From contig CAMWQS010000036.1 in the NCBI GenBank assembly GCA_947176485.1, positions 1 to 12,898 on the forward strand: a DNA stretch of 12,898 nucleotides. The letters run 5' to 3'. A program made the translations under genes and the position numbers. Below the pieces are notes generated by a model. It was given only the letters and a program-made list of their open reading frames with translations. It was not told the origin of the DNA and ran no database searches. Numbering within the stretch: position 1 is the first letter of the stretch; every line of letters starts with the position of its first letter. Of the stretch, positions 6,107 to 12,898 are shown one piece after another. The DNA comes from an uncultured Clostridia bacterium (GTDB lineage Bacteria; Bacillota; Clostridia; Christensenellales; Borkfalkiaceae).

Positions 6107-8416
6107 ATGGCTAGAAGTAAAACCGAAATTCTGCCCGTAGTACCCGTACGCGGCAGAGTAATTTTCCCAGATACTACTATAAGCTTCGACGTGGGCAGAA
6201 TAATTTCCCTCACGGCGGTGAAGAAGGCGGCGGACGGCGATTCGCGCCTGTTTCTTTGCGCGCAGAAAAATCCCGAGCTTACCGAAGTTTCTTTCGAGGA
6301 TATGTACACCGTGGGCACGGTCGTTCAGCTTAAGCAAGTAACCCGCCTTCCAGCAAACAATATAAGAATTACGGTGCAAGGCCTTTACCGTGCGGCGGTG
6401 CGCGTCATCGACTTAAAGGAAGGCGCCTTCGTTGCGGAGGTGGACGAGGTCAAGCCCGTTCACGGCGAAGAAGCGTTGGAGGAGGCTTATTTCCGCACGG
6501 CTAAAAACGTTATGCGCGATATCTCCATGTCGGACACCCGCATTTCGAAGGACGCAATTGCCGCTCTCGACAGATGCGGCGACCCCGACGAGTTCGTCAA
6601 CATTGCCGCAAACAGCCTGAATATCAAGCTTGAAACCAAGCAGCAGATTTTGGAGTGCGAGCGAGTAATCGACAGGCTTCGCACCATCGATAAAATTCTG
6701 AACGAGGAGCTGGAAATTTCCAAGTTAGAGCGCAAGATAAACTCTATGGTTCGCCAAAACATCGAAAAGAACCAAAGGGAGTATTATCTTCGTGAACAGC
6801 TGAAAGCCATTCATACCGAGCTCGGCGACGACGAGGAGGAAAAGGAAGAGTTAGAGCGGCGCGTGAAGGAAAAGGGTATGCCCCAAGAGGTCGAGGAAAA
6901 GGCTTTAAAAGAGCTTTCCAGAATGGACAAGATGCAAACCTCCTCGCCCGAATACAACGTATTAAGAAACTACGTGGACTGGCTTTTGGACTTGCCTTGG
7001 AAGGAAAAGACCACCGACACCGAAAACTTATCCGACGCGGTTAAAATTCTCAACGACGACCACTACGGGCTTGAAAAAATCAAGGAAAGAATAACCGAAT
7101 ACCTTGCCGTATTAAAATTAACCGACGGGCTCAACGCGCCCATTTTGTGTTTAGTTGGTCCCCCGGGAGTGGGCAAAACCTCGATTGCAACCTCGATTGC
7201 CCGCGCCCTCGGCAGAAAGTTCGTAAGAATGAGCTTGGGCGGCGTCAAGGACGAGTCCGAAATAAGGGGACACAGAAAGACCTATATCGGCGCAATGCCA
7301 GGCAGAATAATAAACGGTATAAAGCAAGCGGAATCAACGAACCCCGTATTCTTGCTTGACGAGATAGACAAGCTGTCATCGGATATGCGCGGCGACCCCG
7401 CAAGCGCGCTTTTAGAGGTTTTGGACCCCGCGCAAAACTCGACCTTCCGCGACAGGTATATCGAGGTGCCCTACGATTTAAGCAAAGTCCTTTTCATTAC
7501 CACCGCGAACGGGCTTGACGGAATTCCCCGCCCGCTTCTGGACAGAATGGAACTGATTGAGCTTACGGGCTACACTCAAGAGGAAAAGTGCGAGATAGCA
7601 AAACGCTATTTAGTCCCCAAAAAGAGTACGGCAAACGGACTTAAAGAGGGGCAAATTACCTTTGACGACGGCGCGCTAAACGCCATAATTTCGGGCTACA
7701 CCATGGAAGCGGGCGTTCGAAATTTAGAGCGCAAGATAGACGCAGTTTGCCGTAAAGCCGCCGTAAGATACGCGGACGGCAACGAAGAAAAGGTTACCAT
7801 AACCAAGGACAACTTGGAAGATTTCCTCGGCGCAAGACGGTACGAGGAAGATAAGAGCTTAGGTCAAGACGAGGTCGGCGCGGCAACCGGTCTTGCGTGG
7901 ACGGCAGTAGGTGGCACCACGCTTACCATAGAAGTTTCGGCTATGCAGGGCAAGGGCGATATTCTTCTTACGGGCAAGCTCGGCGACGTCATGAAGGAGA
8001 GCGCAAGGGCGGCAATAAGCTATATCCGCTCCAACAGCGCGACCTACGGTTTAGAGAATACTATTTTCGAAACTACCGATATCCACGTCCACGTGCCCGA
8101 GGGCGCAACCCCTAAGGACGGACCCAGCGCGGGCATAACCATGGCAACGGCAATTCTTTCGGCGTTCACCAAAAAACCCGTTAAAAAGTCGGTTGCAATG
8201 ACGGGTGAAATCACCTTGCGCGGCAAAGTCCTTCCCATAGGCGGCTTAAAGGAAAAGGCGCTTGCAGCCTACCGTATAGGCGTAAAGGATATAATCATAC
8301 CCGCCGACAACAAAAAGGATTTGGAAGAAATACCCGAAAATATCCGTGAAAAATTGAACTTTATTCCTGTAACGGAAGTTGCGGACGTATTCAAAACGGC
8401 TATTATAGGACTTTAA
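6107..8416 (+). CDS. lon: Lon protease, ATP-dependent (LonA type)
   Basis: Lon is a soluble hexameric AAA+ serine protease that degrades damaged proteins and selected regulators. With the start used here it has 769 residues, normal for LonA. The N-terminal substrate-binding domain starts ILPVVPVRGRVIFP. A coiled-coil linker follows (about 190-280, QREYYLREQLKAIHTELG). The AAA+ module has Walker A GPPGVGKTS (351-359) and Walker B VFLLDEIDK. The C-terminal protease domain has Ser674 in PKDGPSAGIT and Lys717 in GGLKEKALAA, which form the catalytic dyad with the family's 43-residue spacing. No transmembrane segment is present, so it is not LonB. ysxC follows after one base, so the two are co-transcribed. 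No promoter is evident between clpX and lon apart from the palindrome region. Confidence 0.98.
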   Translation: MARSKTEILPVVPVRGRVIFPDTTISFDVGRIISLTAVKKAADGDSRLFLCAQKNPELTEVSFEDMYTVGTVVQLKQVTRLPANNIRITVQGLYRAAVRVIDLKEGAFVAEVDEVKPVHGEEALEEAYFRTAKNVMRDISMSDTRISKDAIAALDRCGDPDEFVNIAANSLNIKLETKQQILECERVIDRLRTIDKILNEELEISKLERKINSMVRQNIEKNQREYYLREQLKAIHTELGDDEEEKEELERRVKEKGMPQEVEEKALKELSRMDKMQTSSPEYNVLRNYVDWLLDLPWKEKTTDTENLSDAVKILNDDHYGLEKIKERITEYLAVLKLTDGLNAPILCLVGPPGVGKTSIATSIARALGRKFVRMSLGGVKDESEIRGHRKTYIGAMPGRIINGIKQAESTNPVFLLDEIDKLSSDMRGDPASALLEVLDPAQNSTFRDRYIEVPYDLSKVLFITTANGLDGIPRPLLDRMELIELTGYTQEEKCEIAKRYLVPKKSTANGLKEGQITFDDGALNAIISGYTMEAGVRNLERKIDAVCRKAAVRYADGNEEKVTITKDNLEDFLGARRYEEDKSLGQDEVGAATGLAWTAVGGTTLTIEVSAMQGKGDILLTGKLGDVMKESARAAISYIRSNSATYGLENTIFETTDIHVHVPEGATPKDGPSAGITMATAILSAFTKKPVKKSVAMTGEITLRGKVLPIGGLKEKALAAYRIGVKDIIIPADNKKDLEEIPENIREKLNFIPVTEVADVFKTAIIGL

Positions 8417-8417
8417 A

Positions 8418-9017
8418 ATGCTTAAAATTACTAATGCGGAATTTATAACGAGCGCGGCTTCTAAACAGCAGTTTATAAAATCGGATAAGCCCATAATCGC
8501 CGTATGCGGCAAGTCAAACGTGGGCAAGTCGAGCTTTATAAATATGCTTGCCAACCGCAAAAAGCTTGCCAAGGTTTCAAAGGAACCGGGGCGGACGCGG
8601 CTCGTGAACTATTTTGACTTCGGCGAGTTTATCCTTGCAGACTTGCCCGGCTACGGCTTTGCAAGGGTATCCAAGGCGGAAAAGCTGAAATGGGCGAAGC
8701 TACTCGACGACTTTTTTGCGGATAAGGAATATATAGCGCACGTGTTTTCGCTTGCCGATATCCGCCACGACCCCACCGCCGACGATAGGCAAATGGTGGA
8801 GTATTTATATTATCACTTAGTGCCTTTCACGGTTATTGCAACCAAGGCGGACAAGCTTTCCCGCGTACAAGCGGACAAAAGCCTGACTAATATTGCCGCC
8901 GTGTATAAGTGCGGCAAGGGCAACGTGATAGCAACCTCCGCCGAAACGCGGCAAGGGCTTGAAAAGGTATTGGAAAAAATAGAGGGAATTTTACGGCACG
9001 GAGAAGAAGATGCTTGA
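8418..9017 (+). CDS. ysxC: YsxC/EngB (YihA), ribosome-biogenesis GTPase
   Basis: This small TrmE-Era-type GTPase is required for late 50S subunit assembly in studied bacteria. In its 199 residues, G1 is GKSNVGKS (31-38), the G2 region is PGRTR with Thr60, G3 is DLPG (75-78) and G4 is TKAD (142-145). The length is normal for the family. The Shine-Dalgarno AGGA (8407-8410) lies within the last lon codons and the start is one base after the lon stop, the usual lon-ysxC coupling. Its 3' end overlaps the next gene by 8 nt. It acts in the cytoplasm on pre-50S particles, which fits a neighbourhood devoted to ribosome and nascent-chain quality. Confidence 0.96.
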   Translation: MLKITNAEFITSAASKQQFIKSDKPIIAVCGKSNVGKSSFINMLANRKKLAKVSKEPGRTRLVNYFDFGEFILADLPGYGFARVSKAEKLKWAKLLDDFFADKEYIAHVFSLADIRHDPTADDRQMVEYLYYHLVPFTVIATKADKLSRVQADKSLTNIAAVYKCGKGNVIATSAETRQGLEKVLEKIEGILRHGEEDA

Positions 9018-9732
9018 CGAATTTTTAAAGACCCCTGCGGGGCACGCCGTTTTCGGCATAGTCATAGCGGTCGTTGCAATCGTTATAATCGAGCTCAATT
9101 ACAGACTGTTTTTCAAATACGTTTTAGACTTTATTTTCGCGTTGATTGCAACGGTTATATGCTCGCCCGTTCTTTTAGTGGGCGTAATAATTTCCAAAAA
9201 GCGCACGGGCTACGCGTTCGAAGAAACGCCGTGCCTCGGTGCAAAGGGCAAGATAATTTACCTCAAAGCTTTTGCGGGCGTGCAGAGCGGAATAAAGTAT
9301 TTGCCTCGGCTTTTGGATATTTTGTGCGGCAGATTAAGCTTCGTCGGCATTGCTCCCTTAAAGCTTTCGGACGGCGCGCTTTTGGACGATAACCATATGG
9401 AAAGGTTCGGCACCCGTCCCGGGCTTGTAAACCACCTCGTTTTGCGCGGACACGAAGGGTTGACCTACGAGGAGGCGTTCGGACTTGACGCACGCTACTG
9501 TAAAAAGAGAGAGCTTTTCACCGATATCTTCATTATTTTAAAAAGACTCGTGCTTGCTATCCGTGGCGACGGCAAAAGCTATTTGGGCGAAACTACGGCG
9601 TCTTACGGCGAAGTGCTTTTAAAGCGCGGCGTTATCACCCAAACCGATTTACTTAACGCAGAGAAGAACGCAGAGGAAGCCCTTAAAAAGGACGAAATGC
9701 GTACGGACGCGAAAAATCAAAGATATAACTGA
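9010..9732 (+). CDS. Degenerate sugar-transferase-like membrane protein, probably catalytically inactive
   Basis: These 240 residues follow the bacterial sugar transferase (polyprenyl-phosphate phosphoglycosyl transferase, PF02397) plan. There is a hydrophobic helix at about 13-29, then FKYVLDFIFALIATVICSPV (35-54), the counterpart of KRLFDI..LI..SP. LPRLLDILCGRLSFVG (98-113) matches LPQLLNVLKGEMSLVG, RPGL (136-139) matches KPGI, and a C-terminal LD..Y...LF.DIFIILK block matches too. Active-site positions have changed. The Asp-Glu of LDELPQL is Lys96-Tyr97, VGPRP is VGIAP, and KFRTM with the long following loop is reduced to KAFAG. Residues 199-225 (YGEVLLKRGVITQTDLLNAE) resemble an MshEN-type c-di-GMP-binding helix motif. 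It starts 8 nt inside ysxC (ATG 9010, GGAG just upstream). It is probably a membrane-bound pseudoenzyme; a new specificity cannot be excluded. Confidence 0.72.
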   Translation: MLDEFLKTPAGHAVFGIVIAVVAIVIIELNYRLFFKYVLDFIFALIATVICSPVLLVGVIISKKRTGYAFEETPCLGAKGKIIYLKAFAGVQSGIKYLPRLLDILCGRLSFVGIAPLKLSDGALLDDNHMERFGTRPGLVNHLVLRGHEGLTYEEAFGLDARYCKKRELFTDIFIILKRLVLAIRGDGKSYLGETTASYGEVLLKRGVITQTDLLNAEKNAEEALKKDEMRTDAKNQRYN

Positions 9733-9778
9733 ATAATTGTGCAATTACCAACTCATACTACTTTTAAGGAGTGTAAAA

Positions 9779-10045
9779 ATGGTAATTGCAAATATTATTT
9801 CTTACGTACTCGTACTACTTGGTGCGGTAAACTGGGGACTTTACGGTATCTTCGATTTCAACCTTGTAAGCTGGATATTCCAGGGACCCCGTTCGGTCGG
9901 CTCGATTATCATCTACGTGTTAATCACCCTCGCGGCGGTTTGGCTTATCATTTCCCCCATCATCTCGGGGCACGGCTTGCGCCTTGCAATGAGGGATGAG
10001 GAAGAAAGAGCAAAAAGAAAAGAAGTCGTAGAATCTAATCACTAA
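9779..10045 (+). CDS. DUF378 small membrane protein
   Basis: These 88 residues contain two hydrophobic helices (about 4-24 and 40-63), joined by the DUF378 hallmark (GAVNWGLYGIFDFNLV at 15-30). The C-terminal tail is charged (RDEEERAKRKE). No biochemical function is known for the family. AAGGAG at 9766-9771 lies seven bases before this ATG. An upstream in-frame alternative start at 9737 would add a hydrophilic extension unlike the family and is rejected. The gene lies 46 nt after the sugar-transferase-like gene and is followed by a strong terminator, so it is the last gene of the ysxC-containing transcript, unless a weak promoter lies in that 46-nt gap. Confidence 0.85.
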   Translation: MVIANIISYVLVLLGAVNWGLYGIFDFNLVSWIFQGPRSVGSIIIYVLITLAAVWLIISPIISGHGLRLAMRDEEERAKRKEVVESNH

Positions 10046-10053
10046 TTAAAAAT

Positions 10054-10084
10054 AAAAGCGCGGACTATTACAGTCCGCGCTTTT
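10054..10084. terminator. Strong hairpin terminator after the DUF378 gene, likely bidirectional
   Basis: AAAAGCGCGGACT (10054-10066), loop ATTAC, and AGTCCGCGCTTTT (10072-10084) form a perfect 13-bp stem that ends in four T residues on the plus strand. Read on the minus strand the stem is followed by a longer T-rich tract (TTTTATTTTTAATTAG), so it could also stop transcription from the other side. It lies 8 nt after the stop codon and closes the long plus-strand gene series. Confidence 0.93.
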
Positions 10085-10094
10085 GCATTCCCTC

Positions 10095-10258
10095 AAAACG
10101 CATATAAGCTGCGCAATACTTCGTAAGGCTACGCCTTCGGTACGACAAGCTTGCGTTTTGCCTTGGTAAGGCTGTCGCCTTCGGTGCGACATTTACGCTC
10201 AGTAAACTCCCTGTGGCAAATCCGCACTTTTCTTGTCTTGCTTGCTTCTCTGCGTTTT
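10095..10258. repeat. Dispersed repeat, copy 2, with terminal inverted repeats and an internal duplication
   Basis: This 164-bp stretch starts AAAACGCATATAAGC and ends GCTTCTCTGCGTTTT. The outer AAAACGCA/TGCGTTTT arms match perfectly over 8 bp and at 13 of 15 positions overall. The core (10190-10210, CATTTACGCTCAGTAAACTCC) is the same hairpin as at 4516-4537, with a one-base difference in loop length. CTGTGGCAA (10211-10219) lies after the core here but before it in copy 1, showing modular reshuffling. Another internal TGCGTTTT-like end occurs at 10152-10159, as if a shorter element had been extended. It starts 10 nt after the terminator. No coding capacity is credible. Confidence 0.7.
10123..10190. 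repeat. Imperfect direct repeat pair inside repeat copy 2
   Basis: GTAAGGCTACGCCTTCGG then TACGAC (10123-10146) recurs as GTAAGGCTGTCGCCTTCGG then TGCGAC (10166-10190). Each copy contains a perfect AAGGC/GCCTT stem, with loop TAC in the first and TGTC in the second. The stem is conserved while the loop varies in sequence and length. Confidence 0.75.
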
Positions 10259-10266
10259 GCCCCAAC

Positions 10267-10297
10267 CGTCATTGCGAGGCTTGCCGAAGCAATCCAG
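10267..10297. repeat. CATTGCGAG...GAAGCAATCC palindromic intergenic repeat
   Basis: The stretch contains GTCATTGCGAGG, CTTGCC and GAAGCAATCCAG. ATTGC (10271-10275) pairs with GCAAT (10289-10293), and an inner GGC-TT-GCC forms the tip. Short palindromes of this type (CATTGCGAG..GAAGCAATC) recur in intergenic regions of many unrelated bacterial genomes. Only one copy is present here. It lies 8 nt after repeat copy 2, so this gap has been a target for more than one kind of repeat. Confidence 0.6.
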
Positions 10298-10312
10298 CCC
10301 CCAGCACAGCAG

Positions 10313-10341
10313 TTGCATTTTCGTTTCGGTTATGGTAAGAT
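10313..10341 (+). promoter_or_regulatory. Probable promoter of the nucleoside phosphorylase gene
   Basis: TTGCAT (10313-10318) and TAAGAT (10336-10341) are 17 nt apart, and the -10 is extended by TGG. The strong terminator upstream means the phosphorylase gene needs its own promoter, which supports this otherwise moderate match. The leader would be about 20 nt and includes GAGGA at 10359-10363. Confidence 0.45.
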
Positions 10342-10368
10342 AATTCAAAACTACTTACGAGGAAAATT

Positions 10369-11130
10369 ATGGAACGCAAAGAAATTCCGTTATTAGAGTT
10401 TGACGAAAAAGTGGGGAAGGCTCTCCCGCAGCATTATAGCAGCGTGCCCAAGAATTTACCCGAGCGGTGCGTTATCGCCTTTTCAAAAACCAGCGTGGAA
10501 GATATTGCTGAAAAATACGGCGCAACCCAAATTTCCGAAATGCACTCGTGCACGGTCTATCTTCCCATTTACGAGGTTGATTTGGACGGAGTTAAAATTG
10601 CGCTGATATGCGGGTTTTTAGGCTCGGCAGGTGCGTCCGGTCAAATTCACGAGCTTTACGCGGGCGGCGTAAGAAAAATAATTGCGTGCGGTTCTGCGGG
10701 CACGCTTACACCCAACCCGCTGGGCGCGCTCGTTATTCCCAACTGCGCAGTGCGCGACGAAGGCGCAAGCTATCATTACGCGCCCCCTTCGTACGAAATA
10801 GAGGCGGACGGGGAAGTGGTCAAGCACATTGAAAACACTTTGACGAAGCTCGGCTTGCCCCATAAAACGGGTAAAACCTGGACTACGGATGCGTTTTACC
10901 GCGAAACCGAGGATAAAATCGCGCTGCGCCGCTCGCAAGGCTGTATAACCGTTGAAATGGAGTGTTCGGCAATGCTCGCCGTATCACGGTTTTTAGGCGT
11001 TAAGTTCGGGCAGATACTGTACTGCGGCGACGATTTAAGCGGCGCGGAGTACGACACCCGCGACTTTACCAAAGCCGAAGTAAGGCTTCACCTCATCGAT
11101 TACGCTTTGCAGTGCGCAAAAACCTTATAA
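10369..11130 (+). CDS. Nucleoside phosphorylase (PNP/UDP family, uridine-phosphorylase-like)
   Basis: Enzymes of this family split a nucleoside with phosphate into a base and (deoxy)ribose-1-phosphate in nucleoside salvage. The 253-residue length is typical. Recognisable motifs are the glycine-rich GFLGSAGASGQIHEL (82-96), ACGSAGTL (106-113), RDEGASYHY (129-137), TTDAFYRE (172-179) and the ribose-binding VEMECSA (195-201) with Met197-Glu198. The EGASYHY and TDAFYRE elements resemble uridine phosphorylase-like proteins. YCGDD (218-222) leaves purine specificity open, so the substrate is not assigned. ATG 10369 has GAGGA five bases upstream. The gene lies alone between the strong terminator and the promoter of the GH3 gene, although read-through into GH3 is possible because no terminator separates them. 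Confidence 0.87.
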   Translation: MERKEIPLLEFDEKVGKALPQHYSSVPKNLPERCVIAFSKTSVEDIAEKYGATQISEMHSCTVYLPIYEVDLDGVKIALICGFLGSAGASGQIHELYAGGVRKIIACGSAGTLTPNPLGALVIPNCAVRDEGASYHYAPPSYEIEADGEVVKHIENTLTKLGLPHKTGKTWTTDAFYRETEDKIALRRSQGCITVEMECSAMLAVSRFLGVKFGQILYCGDDLSGAEYDTRDFTKAEVRLHLIDYALQCAKTL

Positions 11131-11133
11131 CCG

Positions 11134-11162
11134 TTGAAAATTAAGTTAAATAGTGATATAAT
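11134..11162 (+). promoter_or_regulatory. Near-consensus promoter of the GH3 gene, implying a leaderless mRNA
   Basis: TTGAAA (11134-11139) and TATAAT (11157-11162) are separated by exactly 17 nt, with an extended TGA before the -10. The GH3 ATG at 11174 begins only 12 nt after the -10 ends, so a normal transcription start would leave about 4-5 nt of leader. No Shine-Dalgarno is present in that space. Confidence 0.85.
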
Positions 11163-11173
11163 CAAATTCATTT

Positions 11174-12898
11174 ATGAACGACAAAATTCAAAAGTTAAGT
11201 TTATCTGAAAAAGCCCGACTTCTTTCGGGCAAATCGTTTTGGCAAACCCAAGATTACGAGGAGGCGGGCGTTAAAAGCGTGACCTTTTCGGACGGGCCTT
11301 CGGGGCTCAGGGTGCAGGACGGCAAAGCCGACAGCATGGGGCTAAACGCCTCCAAGGCGTCAACCTGCTTTCCCGCGCACTCCGCGTTGGCTTGCTCGTT
11401 TAACCCTCGGCTTGTAAACGGCGTGGGCGCAGCCATAGGCGAGGAGGCGGCGCACTTCGGCGTAGACGTTTTATTGGCGCCCGCAATCAATATCAAAAGA
11501 AGCCCGTTAAACGGAAGAAACTTCGAGTATTTTTCCGAGGATCCCTATCTAAGCGGGGTTATGGGTCGGGAATATATTTCGGGCGTGCAGTCCCAAGGCG
11601 TTGGCGCGTGCGTAAAGCACTTTGCCGCCAACAATAAGGAATTAGGTCGCACGGTGTACGACTCTGCCGTTGACACGCGCACCTTGCGTGAAATTTATCT
11701 TACGCCCTTTGAAATTGCCGTAAAAGGTGCAAAGCCCGCCGCGGTTATGACTGCTTATAACCGCCTTAACGGGGTCTACTGTAACGAAAATAAGTGGCTT
11801 TTGTCCGACGTTTTGCGCGGAGAGTGGGGGCATGACGGAATAGTCGTATCCGATTGGGGCGGAACATATAACCGCGTTGACGCAGTAAAGGCGGGCGCGG
11901 ACTTGGAAATGCCGCTGTGCAAGTTTACCCCCAAAGAGCTTTTAGACGCTATCAAATTAGGCGAGCTTACGAAAGGCGAGCTTGACGCTTGCGCCGAGAG
12001 AATAATAAACCTTTCGGACAAGCTGAACGGCGCAAGAATTTCTGCTGAGTGCGACTTTGAAAAGAACGCAGCTTTTGCGGAAAAGTGCGCGGAGGAGTGC
12101 GCCGTATTATTGAAGAACGACGGCGTGCTGCCGTTAAGCAATAAAAAATTTGCGCTTATAGGCGATATAGCGCAAAACGCAGTGCAGGGCGGCGGCTCGT
12201 CGAAGGTGAACCCGACCCGTGTAACGACGCTTTTGCAGTGTTTTGAAGGTGAAGAAAACTTCGTCGGGTTTGAGCGCGGCTACAACCAAAAGGGCAAAAA
12301 GAGTAAAAATCTTATCAAAAAAGCTTTAAAGCTTGCGCAAAACGCCGATATAATTATTTGTGCCGTGGGCATATCCGCGGGCGAGGCGGAGGGTGTTGAC
12401 CGTGAAAATATCCGCCTTGCAGAAAACCAAATAGAGCTTTTAACCGCGTTAAAGGGCACGGGCAAAAAAATCGTTGCGGTGCTTTCGTGCGGGGGCGCAG
12501 TGGAAACCGACTGGGACGAAAATTTAAACGCGCTGTTACTTGCAGGTTTGAACGGACAAGGGGGCGCGGTTGCGGTTAAAAAAATTTTAACGGGCGAGGT
12601 TAATCCTTCGGGCAAGCTTGCCGAAACCTTCCCGCATAAGTTAGAAGATTTACCAAGTACGAAATATTTTGCCGAAAACGCCTATAAAATCGAGTATAAA
12701 GAGGGTATGCGCGTTGGATACCGCGGGCTTGAGCACGCGAAGTATCCGTTCGGGTTCGGGCTCTCGTATACACAATTCGGATATTCGGATATACAAAACG
12801 GATATTCAAAATCTTCAAAAACCCCCGATTTTTTATCGTTTTCTATCAAAAACGAGGGCAACTTTGACGGGGCGGAGGCGGCTCAGCTTTATATAGAT
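11174..12898 (+). CDS. Glycoside hydrolase family 3, beta-glucosidase-like, 3' end outside the window
   Basis: The frame is open to the right edge (575 codons), so the C-terminal part is missing; full GH3 enzymes of this layout usually have 700-800 residues. The N-terminal barrel starts LSLSEKARLLSGKSFW. It contains the substrate-binding SDGPSGLR, NGRNFEYFSEDP and KHFAANNKE (from Lys148). The predicted nucleophile is Asp227 in GIVVSDWGGTY. The second domain has GEAEGVDREN (403-412), in which Glu404 or Glu406 is the likely acid/base by analogy with E.EG.DR in relatives. The last residues (FSIKNEGNFDGAEAAQLYID) begin the fibronectin-III-like domain. There is no signal peptide, so it is probably cytoplasmic and acts on imported oligosaccharides or glycosides. 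The exact sugar cannot be read from the sequence. It starts without a Shine-Dalgarno from its own promoter. Confidence 0.92.
   Translation, partial: MNDKIQKLSLSEKARLLSGKSFWQTQDYEEAGVKSVTFSDGPSGLRVQDGKADSMGLNASKASTCFPAHSALACSFNPRLVNGVGAAIGEEAAHFGVDVLLAPAINIKRSPLNGRNFEYFSEDPYLSGVMGREYISGVQSQGVGACVKHFAANNKELGRTVYDSAVDTRTLREIYLTPFEIAVKGAKPAAVMTAYNRLNGVYCNENKWLLSDVLRGEWGHDGIVVSDWGGTYNRVDAVKAGADLEMPLCKFTPKELLDAIKLGELTKGELDACAERIINLSDKLNGARISAECDFEKNAAFAEKCAEECAVLLKNDGVLPLSNKKFALIGDIAQNAVQGGGSSKVNPTRVTTLLQCFEGEENFVGFERGYNQKGKKSKNLIKKALKLAQNADIIICAVGISAGEAEGVDRENIRLAENQIELLTALKGTGKKIVAVLSCGGAVETDWDENLNALLLAGLNGQGGAVAVKKILTGEVNPSGKLAETFPHKLEDLPSTKYFAENAYKIEYKEGMRVGYRGLEHAKYPFGFGLSYTQFGYSDIQNGYSKSSKTPDFLSFSIKNEGNFDGAEAAQLYID

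Noticed and set aside
9737..9778. Upstream start for the DUF378 gene
   Set aside because: The extension is not family-like, and AAGGAG at 9766-9771 clearly serves ATG 9779.
10151..10396. 81-codon plus-strand open frame between DUF378 and the phosphorylase
   Set aside because: It runs through repeat copy 2, the CATTGCGAG palindrome and the phosphorylase promoter, lacks a ribosome-binding site and has no protein-like features.
12770..12810. GGATAT repeats near the GH3 domain junction as a possible repeat array
   Set aside because: The units are short and unevenly spaced, and they encode an ordinary linker (FGYSDIQNGYS); not enough for a repeat call.
12600..12898. Short open frames on both strands near the right edge (72-75 codons)
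   Set aside because: They overlap the conserved GH3 frame, which continues without interruption into its fibronectin-III-like domain.

Overview
The window is one contiguous piece of a bacterial chromosome carrying a conserved housekeeping core. The gene order tig - clpP - clpX - lon - ysxC, the RqcH-type NFACT protein, A/G-rich Shine-Dalgarno sites and sigma-A-like promoters point to Bacillota, class Clostridia. An uncultured gut lineage (Christensenellales-like) would fit, but that placement is a guess from gene style, not from a search.

Left part (1-2212, minus strand): rqcH is followed by a small three-helix membrane protein (4-nt ATGA overlap) and the start of a winged-helix-like protein that runs off the left edge. 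This unit has a consensus promoter (TTGACA-17-TATAAT on the minus strand). A 187-bp divergent intergenic region with overlapping palindromes separates it from tig.

Middle part (2400-10045, plus strand): trigger factor with an unusual Lys/Ala/Thr tail, ClpP, a 336-bp gap full of repeats and inverted repeats, ClpX (TTG start), a perfect 14-bp-arm palindrome, Lon, the ribosome-assembly GTPase YsxC/EngB, a degenerate sugar-transferase-like membrane protein, and a DUF378 small membrane protein that ends at a strong hairpin terminator. The functional theme is nascent-chain handling and protein quality control. Trigger factor folds new chains, RqcH tags chains stuck on split 50S subunits, and ClpXP and Lon degrade clients. 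In Bacillus subtilis ClpXP is known to degrade RqcH-made Ala-tailed chains, so this neighbourhood is coherent.

Right part (10046-12898): a 323-bp gap holds the terminator, a second copy of the repeat family seen upstream of clpX, a separate CATTGCGAG-type palindromic repeat and a probable promoter. It is followed by a nucleoside phosphorylase and a glycoside hydrolase family 3 enzyme truncated by the right edge. The GH3 gene has its own near-consensus promoter so close to its ATG that its mRNA should be nearly leaderless.

I see no phage, CRISPR, transposase, tRNA or rRNA. The most unusual points are the sugar-transferase homologue that appears to have lost its catalytic Asp-Glu pair and carries an MshEN-like tail, the structured gap before clpX with two mutually exclusive long pairings, the dispersed repeat family with terminal inverted repeats, and the histone-like tail on trigger factor.
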